From an uncultured Flavobacteriaceae bacterium (GTDB taxonomy: Bacteria; Bacteroidota; Bacteroidia; Flavobacteriales; Flavobacteriaceae), in assembly GCA_905478905.1 (NCBI GenBank), contig CAJQKN010000042.1:1-49540 (forward strand): a DNA stretch of 49,540 bases. Reading direction: 5' to 3'. Positions 10,123-18,956 of this stretch are shown here, piece by piece. Each line of letters begins with the position of its first letter. Within the stretch, counting starts at the first letter, position 1. The notes under the pieces are model-generated. The model had not been told where the DNA came from, ran no database searches, and saw only the letters and a list, made by a program, of their open reading frames with translations. A program made the position numbers and the translations under genes.

Positions 10123-12595
10123 AACCTCCATTATTTTTCTCCTCATGTGCTCCCTTTTTTGCCAAACACTTTTTGGCCAGAAAGTGAAGGTCATTGATGC
10201 CCTTACACAGCAACCCTTGGAAGAGGTTTTTATTGTGAGTCAAGACAATAAACGCTATAGTACTAGTGATAAAGAAGGTTCTTTTGACTTAACCGATTTT
10301 GAAGCTTCTGACCGCTTGTCCATTAAAATGATGGGGTATGAATCCCTTGTTTTATCCCAAAAAGAAATCAAAAGGAGAAGCTACGTTATTGCCTTGTTTT
10401 TGGATGAAAAAAAATTATCTGAAATTATTTTATCGGTCGCGCGAACAGCCACTCAATCCAAAAAAATTGCCGAAAAGGTTAGCATCATTAACAAAGCTAG
10501 CATCAAAAAATTTTCACCGCGAACTGGGGCAGAGTTATTACAAATTGCGCCAAGTGTTCGATTGCAACAGTCTCAAGCGGGGGGTGGGAGTCCTGTCCTA
10601 AGAGGGTTCGAGGCTAACCGCGTTTTATTAGTGGTAGACGGTGTGCGACTCAACAATGCCATTTATCGTTCTGGCCATCTACAAAATGCCATTACGATTG
10701 ACCCCAATAGCATTGAGCGAGTTGAAGTTATTTATGGTTCTTCTTCTGTTGGCTATGGCTCTGATGCCCTTGGAGGTGTGGTTCATTACTATACCAAAAC
10801 CCCTAAAATAAATAACGAAAAACGATTCAATAGCGAGATTTCTTCCCGCTATGCAAGTGCGCAAAAGGCCTTGAATTACCACCTAGAAACAGAAGTGAGT
10901 TTTAACAAATGGGCCAGTTATACCAGTGTGAGTTTTTCCAACTTTGGTGATGTTAGCATGGGAAAAAATCGCCAACATGGATATGAGGACTGGGGCTTGG
11001 TTCCTAACTATTCTGCCAATACTGAAACAGCGTTTTTTGTCGGCCCAAGCGTAAATCCAAACCCGAATATTCAAAAAAATAGCGGCTATTCACAATGGGA
11101 TATTCTTCAAAAAGTAGCGGTAACTCTCCCCATGGAATCTCAGTTTTTATTGAACATCCATTATTCAACCTCATCTAACATCCCTCGCTTTGATAAACTT
11201 AACGAATATCGAAATGGATCCCTGCGATTTGCTGAATGGAACTATGGCCCTCAAGGACGACTTTTGATTTCACCCCAGCTCAAACTTTTCCCAAAGAAAA
11301 GATTCCTTTATAAAGGAACAGTTACAACTGCCTTCCAACAGGTTGAAGAGTCGAGAATACAACGACGCTTTAACAGTCTAAATCGTGAAACCCAACAAGA
11401 AAAGGTCAAGGTGTATAGCATTAATGGCGATTTTGAATTTGCCAAAAGAGGAGTATCAAGTTTTGCATACGGTTTTGAATTGATCCGCAATAATATCTCC
11501 TCAAGGGCAATTTCTCATGGACTTGTCGTTGAGAATGGAACTGTTATTGGACTTCAAAACCCACAACCCATTCCCAGCCGCTACCCTTCGGGTGGGAGTG
11601 TCTATTCAACTGCTGCGCTATACGGGAACTACCGATTGGATATTAACCCAAAAACTACCTTTGCTCTAGGAACAAGATATACCGCAACCCGTTTGGAGGC
11701 CTCCTGGGAAGAACAGGCTTTAATTGATTCTCGCCTCAATCGTGTAGATGCTAAAAATGATGCCTTAACAGGAAGCCTATCCCTCTCCTATCGTCCACAA
11801 AAACCATGGAGAATGAGTCTTTTATTTTCAAGCGGATTTAGAGCGCCCAATGTCGATGACCTGGGAAAAATTCGAGAAAACAACGGAACACTCTTGGTCC
11901 CAAACCCAAGCCTACAACCCGAATTTGTATATAATATTGACGGTGGAATTTCTTTTGTACCAAAAAATAATCGGCTAAACCTTAATCTTCGGTTTTACAA
12001 CTCCTCCCTGCGAGATTATATTGGACGAATGCCCTATAACATTCGTGGTGATAGCTCAACCCAAGAAGAAAGTACAGTCATTTTTATCAAGGAAGTTGTA
12101 ACAACCCTAGCCAATGCAAATATTGGAAATGCACGTATTTACGGCCTTTCTTTTGAGGGAAAATGGAAGCTTACCGAGTCTCTAACTGCTGCGGCAAATC
12201 TTACTTATACAGATGCCTCTGAGAATCGATTGATTGGTCCACTTCCCTCTATTCTTCCTTTATTTGGGGGAGCTGATTTAAGCTACGAGAAAGAAGCTTT
12301 GAGTCTTCGTTTGCGCATGCAACACAATGGAGCAAAAAATCCAGAAGATTACAGTTTAGGAGGTGAAGATGGTCTAGAAGAAACACCTGTGGTGTTTAAT
12401 GATGGAACAACAATCACCTATGCTGGATCGCCCAAATGGACGACTTTTTCTCTGTATAGCACCTACCAATTTCCCAATGGTGTAGGAATAAATATTGCTT
12501 TAGAAAATATTTTTGACACACATTACCGCAGCTTTGCTTCAGGAATTTCTGCTCCGGGAAGAAGTTTAAACCTAGGGGTAAATTTAGATTTCTAA
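10106..12595 (+). CDS. TonB-dependent receptor (hemoglobin/haem-receptor-like) with N-terminal carboxypeptidase-like domain
   Basis: ORF 9983..12595; likely start ATG 10106 (MTFLTKTSIIFLLMCSLFCQTLFGQ signal peptide), overlapping the recO 3' end by 17 nt. Plug domain GGGSPVLRGFEANRVLLVVDGVRLNN...YGSDALGGVV. Confidence 0.88.
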   Translation: MTFLTKTSIIFLLMCSLFCQTLFGQKVKVIDALTQQPLEEVFIVSQDNKRYSTSDKEGSFDLTDFEASDRLSIKMMGYESLVLSQKEIKRRSYVIALFLDEKKLSEIILSVARTATQSKKIAEKVSIINKASIKKFSPRTGAELLQIAPSVRLQQSQAGGGSPVLRGFEANRVLLVVDGVRLNNAIYRSGHLQNAITIDPNSIERVEVIYGSSSVGYGSDALGGVVHYYTKTPKINNEKRFNSEISSRYASAQKALNYHLETEVSFNKWASYTSVSFSNFGDVSMGKNRQHGYEDWGLVPNYSANTETAFFVGPSVNPNPNIQKNSGYSQWDILQKVAVTLPMESQFLLNIHYSTSSNIPRFDKLNEYRNGSLRFAEWNYGPQGRLLISPQLKLFPKKRFLYKGTVTTAFQQVEESRIQRRFNSLNRETQQEKVKVYSINGDFEFAKRGVSSFAYGFELIRNNISSRAISHGLVVENGTVIGLQNPQPIPSRYPSGGSVYSTAALYGNYRLDINPKTTFALGTRYTATRLEASWEEQALIDSRLNRVDAKNDALTGSLSLSYRPQKPWRMSLLFSSGFRAPNVDDLGKIRENNGTLLVPNPSLQPEFVYNIDGGISFVPKNNRLNLNLRFYNSSLRDYIGRMPYNIRGDSSTQEESTVIFIKEVVTTLANANIGNARIYGLSFEGKWKLTESLTAAANLTYTDASENRLIGPLPSILPLFGGADLSYEKEALSLRLRMQHNGAKNPEDYSLGGEDGLEETPVVFNDGTTITYAGSPKWTTFSLYSTYQFPNGVGINIALENIFDTHYRSFASGISAPGRSLNLGVNLDF

Positions 12596-13197
12596 TGTGT
12601 TTTCGCCTTCAAGGCTTCTTTCCCTCCCTTTTCCCACTCTGCTTTTAAAACACTTAAAACCACGCTGTCTCTTCTTCCTTCCCCCGCTCGGCAATTACTT
12701 CGCAGGGTTCCTTCCATAACACAACCTAATGCGAGCATAGCCTCTATACTTCTTTGGTTTCGTGCATCAGCGCGAAACTCTACTCGTTCAATTCCTAAAA
12801 CCTCAAAAGCATGACTTAGCAAAAGTAATTTACATTGTCGGTTTAAACCTGTTCGCTGAAATGCTTTTCCATACCATGTAAAACCGATGCTGATACGTTT
12901 ATGGTAAAAATTAATGTCATAAAAACGGGTACAGCCTGCAACTTCTTCGCTTTGTTTGTCAAAAACCAAAAAAGGATATGCTTTGCCAATCGCTCGATCT
13001 GCTAGAGCATTAGATATGTAGGCTTTCAACTGATGTCCTCCCGCTGCAGTTTGAAGTGAATATTCCCATAATGAGGGTTCATTCTCGGAAAAGTACAGTA
13101 AACTTTCAACATCATTTTCGGTTAATGGACGCAGTAGAGCCCTTTCATTTTCAAGAATTAATTGACTAGAAAAATCAAATGACATAGAATAATACAT
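12592..13197 (-). CDS. GNAT-family N-acetyltransferase (RimJ/RimL-like)
   Basis: ENERALLRPLTENDVESLLYFSENEP...GIERVEFRADARNQRSIEAMLALGCVMEGTLRSN; likely start MSFDFSSQ a few codons into the ORF. Confidence 0.85.
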   Translation of the reverse strand: MYYSMSFDFSSQLILENERALLRPLTENDVESLLYFSENEPSLWEYSLQTAAGGHQLKAYISNALADRAIGKAYPFLVFDKQSEEVAGCTRFYDINFYHKRISIGFTWYGKAFQRTGLNRQCKLLLLSHAFEVLGIERVEFRADARNQRSIEAMLALGCVMEGTLRSNCRAGEGRRDSVVLSVLKAEWEKGGKEALKAKTH

Positions 13198-13264
13198 TTG
13201 TTGTTAATTAGTTAAAGCATAAATGTATAAAATTCCTTATTTTCGCAGCTTTAGATCAATCCCT

Positions 13265-16200
13265 ATGGGCTTTAAGGAACATAAGCAACTCAATCTCGCT
13301 GCTGTAGCACAAGATATCCTTTCTTTTTGGGAGGAAGAATCAATTTTTGAAAAGAGTGTAAGTACCCGTGAGGGACAACCTCCTTATGTCTTTTATGAAG
13401 GGCCTCCCTCGGCCAATGGAATGCCGGGTATTCATCATGTCATGGCCCGGGCAATTAAAGATATTTTTTGTCGCTATAAAACCCAAAAAGGCTTCCAGGT
13501 GAAGCGAAAAGCCGGGTGGGATACCCATGGATTGCCTGTGGAATTAGGCGTTGAAAAAGAGCTTGGGATTACCAAAGATGCCATTGGAAAAAGCATTAGT
13601 GTTGAGGACTATAACGAAGCCTGTAAAAACGCTGTGATGCGCTATACAGACGTATGGAATAAATTAACCCAAGAAATGGGGTATTGGGTGGATATGGAAG
13701 ATCCATACATAACCTATAAATCAAAATATATAGAATCGGTTTGGTGGCTGTTAAAACAGATTTACGATAAAGATCTATTGTATAAAGGCTACACCATTCA
13801 ACCTTATTCGCCAAAAGCAGGAACTGGATTAAGTTCCCACGAACTAAATCAACCCGGGACCTATCAAGATGTAACTGACACGACCGTCACGGCCATGTTC
13901 AAGACCATCGCCAATAGCTTACCTTCTGTCCTAAAAGGAGAAGAAGAATTGTATATTTTGGCATGGACGACCACCCCATGGACTCTTCCTTCCAATACAG
14001 CCTTAACGGTTGGAAAGAAAATTGATTATGTGGTTGTGCACACCTACAACCAATATACCTTCCTTCCCATAAAAGTTCTCTTGGCCAAAGCCTTGGTTGG
14101 AAAACAATTTTCAGGGAAATATACAGCGGTAGAAGACCAAACGCTTTTAGCTGACTACTCCGCTGATGCTAAAAAAATTCCTTTTTATATTTCAACTGAA
14201 ATCAAGGGAGAGGCTCTCATAGGAATTAGATACGAACAATTATGGCATGAAGCACCGCTACCTCTTGAGCAGCCAGAAAACGCTTTTAGGGTTATTGCGG
14301 GAGACTTTGTTACTACCGAAGATGGAACAGGAATTGTACATACTGCACCTACTTTTGGAGCAGATGACGCTCAGGTAGCCAAAGAGGCTACTCCGCCCAT
14401 TCCTCCTTTACTGGTCAAAGACGCCAATGACAACAAGGTTCCACTAGTCGATTTACAAGGGAAATTCTATGCTGGCTTACCCAATATTGGTGGGAAATAT
14501 GTAAAAAACGAATATTATCCTGAAGGAGAGGCCCCTGAAAAATCTGTGGATGTGGAAATTGCCATTCGCTTGAAAGAAGAAAATCGAGCATTTAAAGTGG
14601 AAAAATATGTTCATTCCTATCCTAACTGCTGGCGTACCGACAAGCCCATTTTATATTACCCTCTTGACTCGTGGTTTGTAAAAGTCACCGATGTTCGTGA
14701 TAAAATGGTTGAGCACAATAATAAAATTAACTGGAAACCAAAATCAACTGGAGAAGGTCGCTTTGGTAATTGGCTCGCCAATGCCAACGACTGGAACCTG
14801 TCTCGTTCCCGTTTTTGGGGAATTCCACTTCCTATTTGGCGAACAGAAGACGGTAAAGAGACTCGTATCTTTGGATCAGTAGAAGAATTAATGATCGCTA
14901 TTGAAGAGGCTGTTTCTGCTGGTTTTATGCAAGAAAATCCCTTCAAGGAATTTGAAGTAGGTAATATGTCTGAGGAAAATTACGCCTCTATCGACCTGCA
15001 TAAAAATAGTGTTGACCCCATCGTGCTTTGCAGTCCCAGTGGACAACCCATGAAGCGCGAAAGTGACCTTATCGACGTATGGTTTGACTCGGGAGCAATG
15101 CCCTATGCTCAATGGCATTATCCTTTTGAAAACAAAGCGAAAATAGACCAAAACGAAGCCTTCCCCGCCGACTATATCGCCGAAGGTGTCGACCAAACAA
15201 GAGGTTGGTTTTATACCCTTCACGCCATTGGCACCCTGGTATTTGACTCAATCGCTTACAAAAATGTTGTATCCAATGGACTTGTCTTAGATAAAAATGG
15301 ACAGAAAATGTCCAAGCGTTTAGGCAATGCTGCCGATCCCTTTGAGACCTTACAAAAATATGGAGCCGATGCCACCCGTTGGTACATGATTTCAAATGCA
15401 AACCCTTGGGATAATTTAAAGTTTGACCTTGACGGAATTGCAGAGGTTTCTCGAAAGTTTTTTGGTACGCTGCACAATACCTATTCGTTTTTTACCCTTT
15501 ACGCCAACATCGATGGCTTTAGCTACAAAGAGGCCACAATTCCAGTTAATGAACGTGCCGAATTAGATCAATGGATCATCTCTGAACTAAACCGATTGAT
15601 TCTAGAGGTAGATGAAGCCTATAACGATTATGAACCTACCAAAGCCTCGCGTGCAATTTCTGAATTTGTACAAGAGATTTTAAGTAATTGGTATGTCCGT
15701 CTTTCCAGAAGAAGATTCTGGAAAGGAGAATATGCACTGGATAAAATTGCTGCCTACCAAACCCTGTTCGACTGTTTATTGACGATCAGTAAATTAATGG
15801 CTCCTATCGCTCCTTTTTATGCCGATCGTTTGTACAGAGATTTATGTGATGCTACAGAAGTAGAATTGTTTGCCTCTGTTCACTTGGCCAACTTCCCTTC
15901 TGCAAAAGAGCAATTGCGAAATCCTGGACTAGAAGACCGCATGGGCAAGGCAAGAACCATTTCCTCCCTTGCACTTTCTTTGCGCAAGAAAGAACAGATT
16001 AAAGTGCGTCAACCCCTTCAAAAAATAATGATCCCAGTGCGCAATGCAAACGAAAAAGAAGCTATTGAGCGTGTTGCTAATCTGATTCAATCTGAAATCA
16101 ATGTGAAATCCATTGAATTACTTGATGATGCAAGTGACATCTTGGTCAAAGAACTTAAACCAAATTTTAAAGTGCTAGGACCACGCTTTGGAAAAAATAT

Positions 16201-16666
16201 GAAGGCGGTTGTAAGCATCATTAATGGTCTAAACGAAGAACAACTCAAAAGCTTAGAAGCCAATCAAACCATAGCAGTAAATATTGGTGGTGAAACCGTC
16301 TACCTTGAACCCAACGATGTTGTAATTCAATCGAAAGACATTGAAGGCTGGCTGGTTGCAAACGGAAACGGGATGACTGTAGCACTCGACATTCAACTCG
16401 ACAATGCCTTAATCGAAGAAGGAATTGCTCGGGAAATGGTCAACCGTATTCAAAACCTAAGAAAAGATGCCGGTTTTGAAGTGACTGATAAAATTGTTTT
16501 ATATTTGAGAGAGGACAAGCAACTTGAAAAAGTGTTTGAAAATCATTTGGCCTATATCCAGCAAGAAACATTGACTGAAAAAGTTGTAATTGAAAAAGAA
16601 TTAAGCACTGGTGAAAGCATTATATTTGATGAAATAAACACAATTGTAAACATAGAAAAAGTATAA
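13265..16666 (+). CDS. ileS: Isoleucine--tRNA ligase
   Basis: ORF 13223..16666; likely start MGFKEHKQLNLAAVAQDILSFW at 13265. GPPSANGMPGIHHVMARAIKD, GWDTHGLPVE and KMSKRLGN signatures. Confidence 0.96.
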   Translation: MGFKEHKQLNLAAVAQDILSFWEEESIFEKSVSTREGQPPYVFYEGPPSANGMPGIHHVMARAIKDIFCRYKTQKGFQVKRKAGWDTHGLPVELGVEKELGITKDAIGKSISVEDYNEACKNAVMRYTDVWNKLTQEMGYWVDMEDPYITYKSKYIESVWWLLKQIYDKDLLYKGYTIQPYSPKAGTGLSSHELNQPGTYQDVTDTTVTAMFKTIANSLPSVLKGEEELYILAWTTTPWTLPSNTALTVGKKIDYVVVHTYNQYTFLPIKVLLAKALVGKQFSGKYTAVEDQTLLADYSADAKKIPFYISTEIKGEALIGIRYEQLWHEAPLPLEQPENAFRVIAGDFVTTEDGTGIVHTAPTFGADDAQVAKEATPPIPPLLVKDANDNKVPLVDLQGKFYAGLPNIGGKYVKNEYYPEGEAPEKSVDVEIAIRLKEENRAFKVEKYVHSYPNCWRTDKPILYYPLDSWFVKVTDVRDKMVEHNNKINWKPKSTGEGRFGNWLANANDWNLSRSRFWGIPLPIWRTEDGKETRIFGSVEELMIAIEEAVSAGFMQENPFKEFEVGNMSEENYASIDLHKNSVDPIVLCSPSGQPMKRESDLIDVWFDSGAMPYAQWHYPFENKAKIDQNEAFPADYIAEGVDQTRGWFYTLHAIGTLVFDSIAYKNVVSNGLVLDKNGQKMSKRLGNAADPFETLQKYGADATRWYMISNANPWDNLKFDLDGIAEVSRKFFGTLHNTYSFFTLYANIDGFSYKEATIPVNERAELDQWIISELNRLILEVDEAYNDYEPTKASRAISEFVQEILSNWYVRLSRRRFWKGEYALDKIAAYQTLFDCLLTISKLMAPIAPFYADRLYRDLCDATEVELFASVHLANFPSAKEQLRNPGLEDRMGKARTISSLALSLRKKEQIKVRQPLQKIMIPVRNANEKEAIERVANLIQSEINVKSIELLDDASDILVKELKPNFKVLGPRFGKNMKAVVSIINGLNEEQLKSLEANQTIAVNIGGETVYLEPNDVVIQSKDIEGWLVANGNGMTVALDIQLDNALIEEGIAREMVNRIQNLRKDAGFEVTDKIVLYLREDKQLEKVFENHLAYIQQETLTEKVVIEKELSTGESIIFDEINTIVNIEKV

Positions 16667-16668
16667 TT

Positions 16669-17052
16669 ATGGGAACAGTAGTAAAAAATCGATATTCCGA
16701 TAAGGACCTTGAAGAATTTAAGGTACTAATCGAAGAGAAAATTTTAAAAGCAAAAGAAGACCTTGATTTGCTTAAGAGTTCATATATGAACAATGGAAAC
16801 AATGGAACCGAAGATACTTCGCCAACTTTTAAAGCGTTTGAAGAAGGTTCTGAGACCATGTCGAAAGAAGCTAATACCCAATTGGCCCTTCGTCAAGAAA
16901 AATTTATTCGCGATCTCAAAAATGCATTGATGCGTATCGAAAATAAAACCTATGGTGTTTGCCGTGTAACGGGAAAGTTAATCCAAAAACAGCGGTTAAT
17001 TTTAGTGCCACACGCAACCTTGAGTATTGAAGCTAAAAACATGCAGAAATAG
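16669..17052 (+). CDS. TraR/DksA-family transcriptional regulator (degenerate zinc finger, Bacteroidetes type)
   Basis: 127 aa; ALMRIENKTYGVCRVTGKLIQKQRLILVPHATLSIEAK. Confidence 0.88.
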   Translation: MGTVVKNRYSDKDLEEFKVLIEEKILKAKEDLDLLKSSYMNNGNNGTEDTSPTFKAFEEGSETMSKEANTQLALRQEKFIRDLKNALMRIENKTYGVCRVTGKLIQKQRLILVPHATLSIEAKNMQK

Positions 17053-17672
17053 TCTTTCTTCGTCTCCTTTTTACTTGCTTAATTTTAGTGCCTGTTTATG
17101 GGCAACAACGTCAAAGTTATCGTTGGAAAGTGGCTGCTCTGGAACAAATTTCGCTTAGCCTTCCATTTGCCAACTCAATTTCTGTGCTTGCAACTAAAAC
17201 CAACTTTGTGGAAGTGGTTTACAAAACAGAAGGAGAATACCAAAAAGCTGTCGTCTTAAGTCGTTTCATTGACGAAAACACAGTGCGCATAGAAGAACAA
17301 TTGAACCCAAGTTTTTATCCTTTTCAAGATAAATTAAGTGCACACAAAGTGATGGCAACTACGCTTAAAATAAGCTACCCCGAAAAGTCCTCGCTTTCTT
17401 TAATGGCCAACTCTGCTAGGGTAGACTTAGATGGCTTATTCCCACAACTCGCCATCCAATTGGACGAGGGTTCACTTTACCTAAACAGCTCTTTTTCTCG
17501 TGGGAAGGTTAAAACCAATTCTGCCCATATTTATGCAGAAGAGTTAGAAAATCCTGTATTTGCCTTTTCCAAAAAAGGGAAAATTACAGGCCAAACAACG
17601 GCTAAACAAAACGCAACACTTATACTAGAAAGTAAGCGTGGAAATATTTTCATCAATTCAAATAGAAAATAA
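17049..17672 (+). CDS. Secreted hypothetical protein (possible beta-helix/DUF4097-like); start codon uncertain
   Basis: ORF track starts at GTG 17088, but in-frame upstream codons encode a signal-peptide-like stretch, IVFLRLLFTCLILVPVYGQQRQSY, from ATA 17049, with an in-frame stop only at 17034. No ATG is available in that frame. Confidence 0.6.
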   Translation: MVFLRLLFTCLILVPVYGQQRQSYRWKVAALEQISLSLPFANSISVLATKTNFVEVVYKTEGEYQKAVVLSRFIDENTVRIEEQLNPSFYPFQDKLSAHKVMATTLKISYPEKSSLSLMANSARVDLDGLFPQLAIQLDEGSLYLNSSFSRGKVKTNSAHIYAEELENPVFAFSKKGKITGQTTAKQNATLILESKRGNIFINSNRK

Positions 17673-17696
17673 CTACTTTTGAACTTTCTTGATTCA

Positions 17697-18341
17697 ATGA
17701 AATTTAAACTTCCCAAAATAACACTGCAAAGTTCCGTTCTATTGATCTTTCTTCTTGTAGGACTGGATCAAGTCTCGAAATTTTACATTAAACTCAACTA
17801 CCCACTTTCTGTTTACGGTCAGCCCGCCATTGTTGATTGGGGGTTTTTTAAACTCTTATTCATTGAAAACAAAGGAATGGCCTGGGGAACTAAAATAAAT
17901 GACATCATTCCCTTTCTCGATGAGGATCTTGCCAAGTTACTATTGACTCTATTTCGTTTGGTCGCAATTGGCTTTCTTGGATTCTGGTTGCGTTCCTTAT
18001 TGAAAAAAGAAAGTTCTCAATTACTTCGTTGGGCATTGTGTCTCATTTTTGCTGGTGCAATTGGCAACTTGATTGATTCTCTTTTTTACGGTGTACTATT
18101 TTCTCATAGCTACGGCCAAGTAGCCACATTATTTCCTGAAGAAGGCTATGCTCCTTTCTTCTATGGTCATGTGGTCGATATGCTTCAGTTTCCCTTGGTT
18201 TCATGGACCTGGCCTAACTGGTTGCCTTTGATTGGCGGCGAAGAATATACCTTCTTCGAATATGTATTCAATGTGGCCGACAGCTGCATTAGCACTGGAG
18301 TTGCTATTTTACTTTTATTCAACAAAAAGATTTTTGGTTAG
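17697..18341 (+). CDS. lspA: Lipoprotein signal peptidase
   Basis: ORF 17679..18341; LVGLDQVSKFYIK, GAIGNLIDSLFYG and VFNVADSCI motifs. ATG 17697 preferred, because a -7 element TACTTTTG overlaps the TTG at 17679. Confidence 0.92.
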   Translation: MKFKLPKITLQSSVLLIFLLVGLDQVSKFYIKLNYPLSVYGQPAIVDWGFFKLLFIENKGMAWGTKINDIIPFLDEDLAKLLLTLFRLVAIGFLGFWLRSLLKKESSQLLRWALCLIFAGAIGNLIDSLFYGVLFSHSYGQVATLFPEEGYAPFFYGHVVDMLQFPLVSWTWPNWLPLIGGEEYTFFEYVFNVADSCISTGVAILLLFNKKIFG

Positions 18342-18898
18342 CGAAAAGTATAGACCCGATCGGGTGTAACACAATAATCAAGACTAACATCAGTAACTTC
18401 TTTTGGAATGCTTTTTTCTGGTGAAAAAAAGGACAGACCAATTTTGATACAACTGGGTTTGCATGCTGCCAAGAATCGATCATAATAGCCTTTGCCATAA
18501 CCAATACGATTCCCGCTTTCATCAAAAGCGAGAAGCGGTACAAAAACAACATCCAGTTGTTCAGGGAGTAATTCAATCCCATCTTGTGGCTCTGGAATTC
18601 CCCATCGGTTGGGCTTAATCAGTGTAGAATCGGTCAATACGATATGTTTCAACTCATGTTCAGTTTGCATGCGAGGAACAATCACTTGTTTGTCTTTGCC
18701 CTGCAAAATGGTTAATATATACTCCGTGTCTACTTCTCCCAATAAGCGGCTGCTTAAAAAAAGGTGAAAATAGCTGTATTCCCAAAGTGGTAAAGCCAGT
18801 ACTTGGTTTGCTATGGCTAGACTATAGGACGCATTGAGATCGTCCTCAATGGATCTGCGTTTGTCCTTATAATATTGCCGAAGCTTTTTTTTATCCAT
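18338..18898 (-). CDS. 5-formyltetrahydrofolate cyclo-ligase
   Basis: ORF 18338..18973; likely start at 18898 (MDKKKLRQYYKDKRRSIE). Conserved NRIGYGKGYYDRFL. Confidence 0.93.
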   Translation of the reverse strand: MDKKKLRQYYKDKRRSIEDDLNASYSLAIANQVLALPLWEYSYFHLFLSSRLLGEVDTEYILTILQGKDKQVIVPRMQTEHELKHIVLTDSTLIKPNRWGIPEPQDGIELLPEQLDVVFVPLLAFDESGNRIGYGKGYYDRFLAACKPSCIKIGLSFFSPEKSIPKEVTDVSLDYCVTPDRVYTFR

Positions 18899-18906
18899 GA
18901 CATGAA

Positions 18907-18936
18907 TTGTGCTCACAAAGAAAAGCATTATTTTTG
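18907..18936 (+). promoter_or_regulatory. Bacteroidetes-type promoter for uvrC: TTG-N19-TATTTTTG
   Basis: TTG 18907-18909, 19-nt spacer, TATTTTTG 18929-18936; matches the published Bacteroidetes/Flavobacterium consensus TTG-N17-23-TAnnTTTG. Confidence 0.6.
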
Positions 18937-18956
18937 GGTTAGAACCTCCTTTATTT

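Noticed and set aside
16669-17052. Degenerate zinc finger in the DksA-like protein as evidence of a pseudogene
   Set aside because: Bacteroidetes TraR/DksA proteins with YGVCRVTGKLI instead of the four-Cys finger are common, and the ORF is intact.
17679-17696. TTG start of lspA at 17679
   Set aside because: The TTG sits inside a perfect -7 element (TACTTTTG), so a transcript from that promoter could not contain it; ATG 17697 is preferred, though an upstream operon transcript cannot be excluded.
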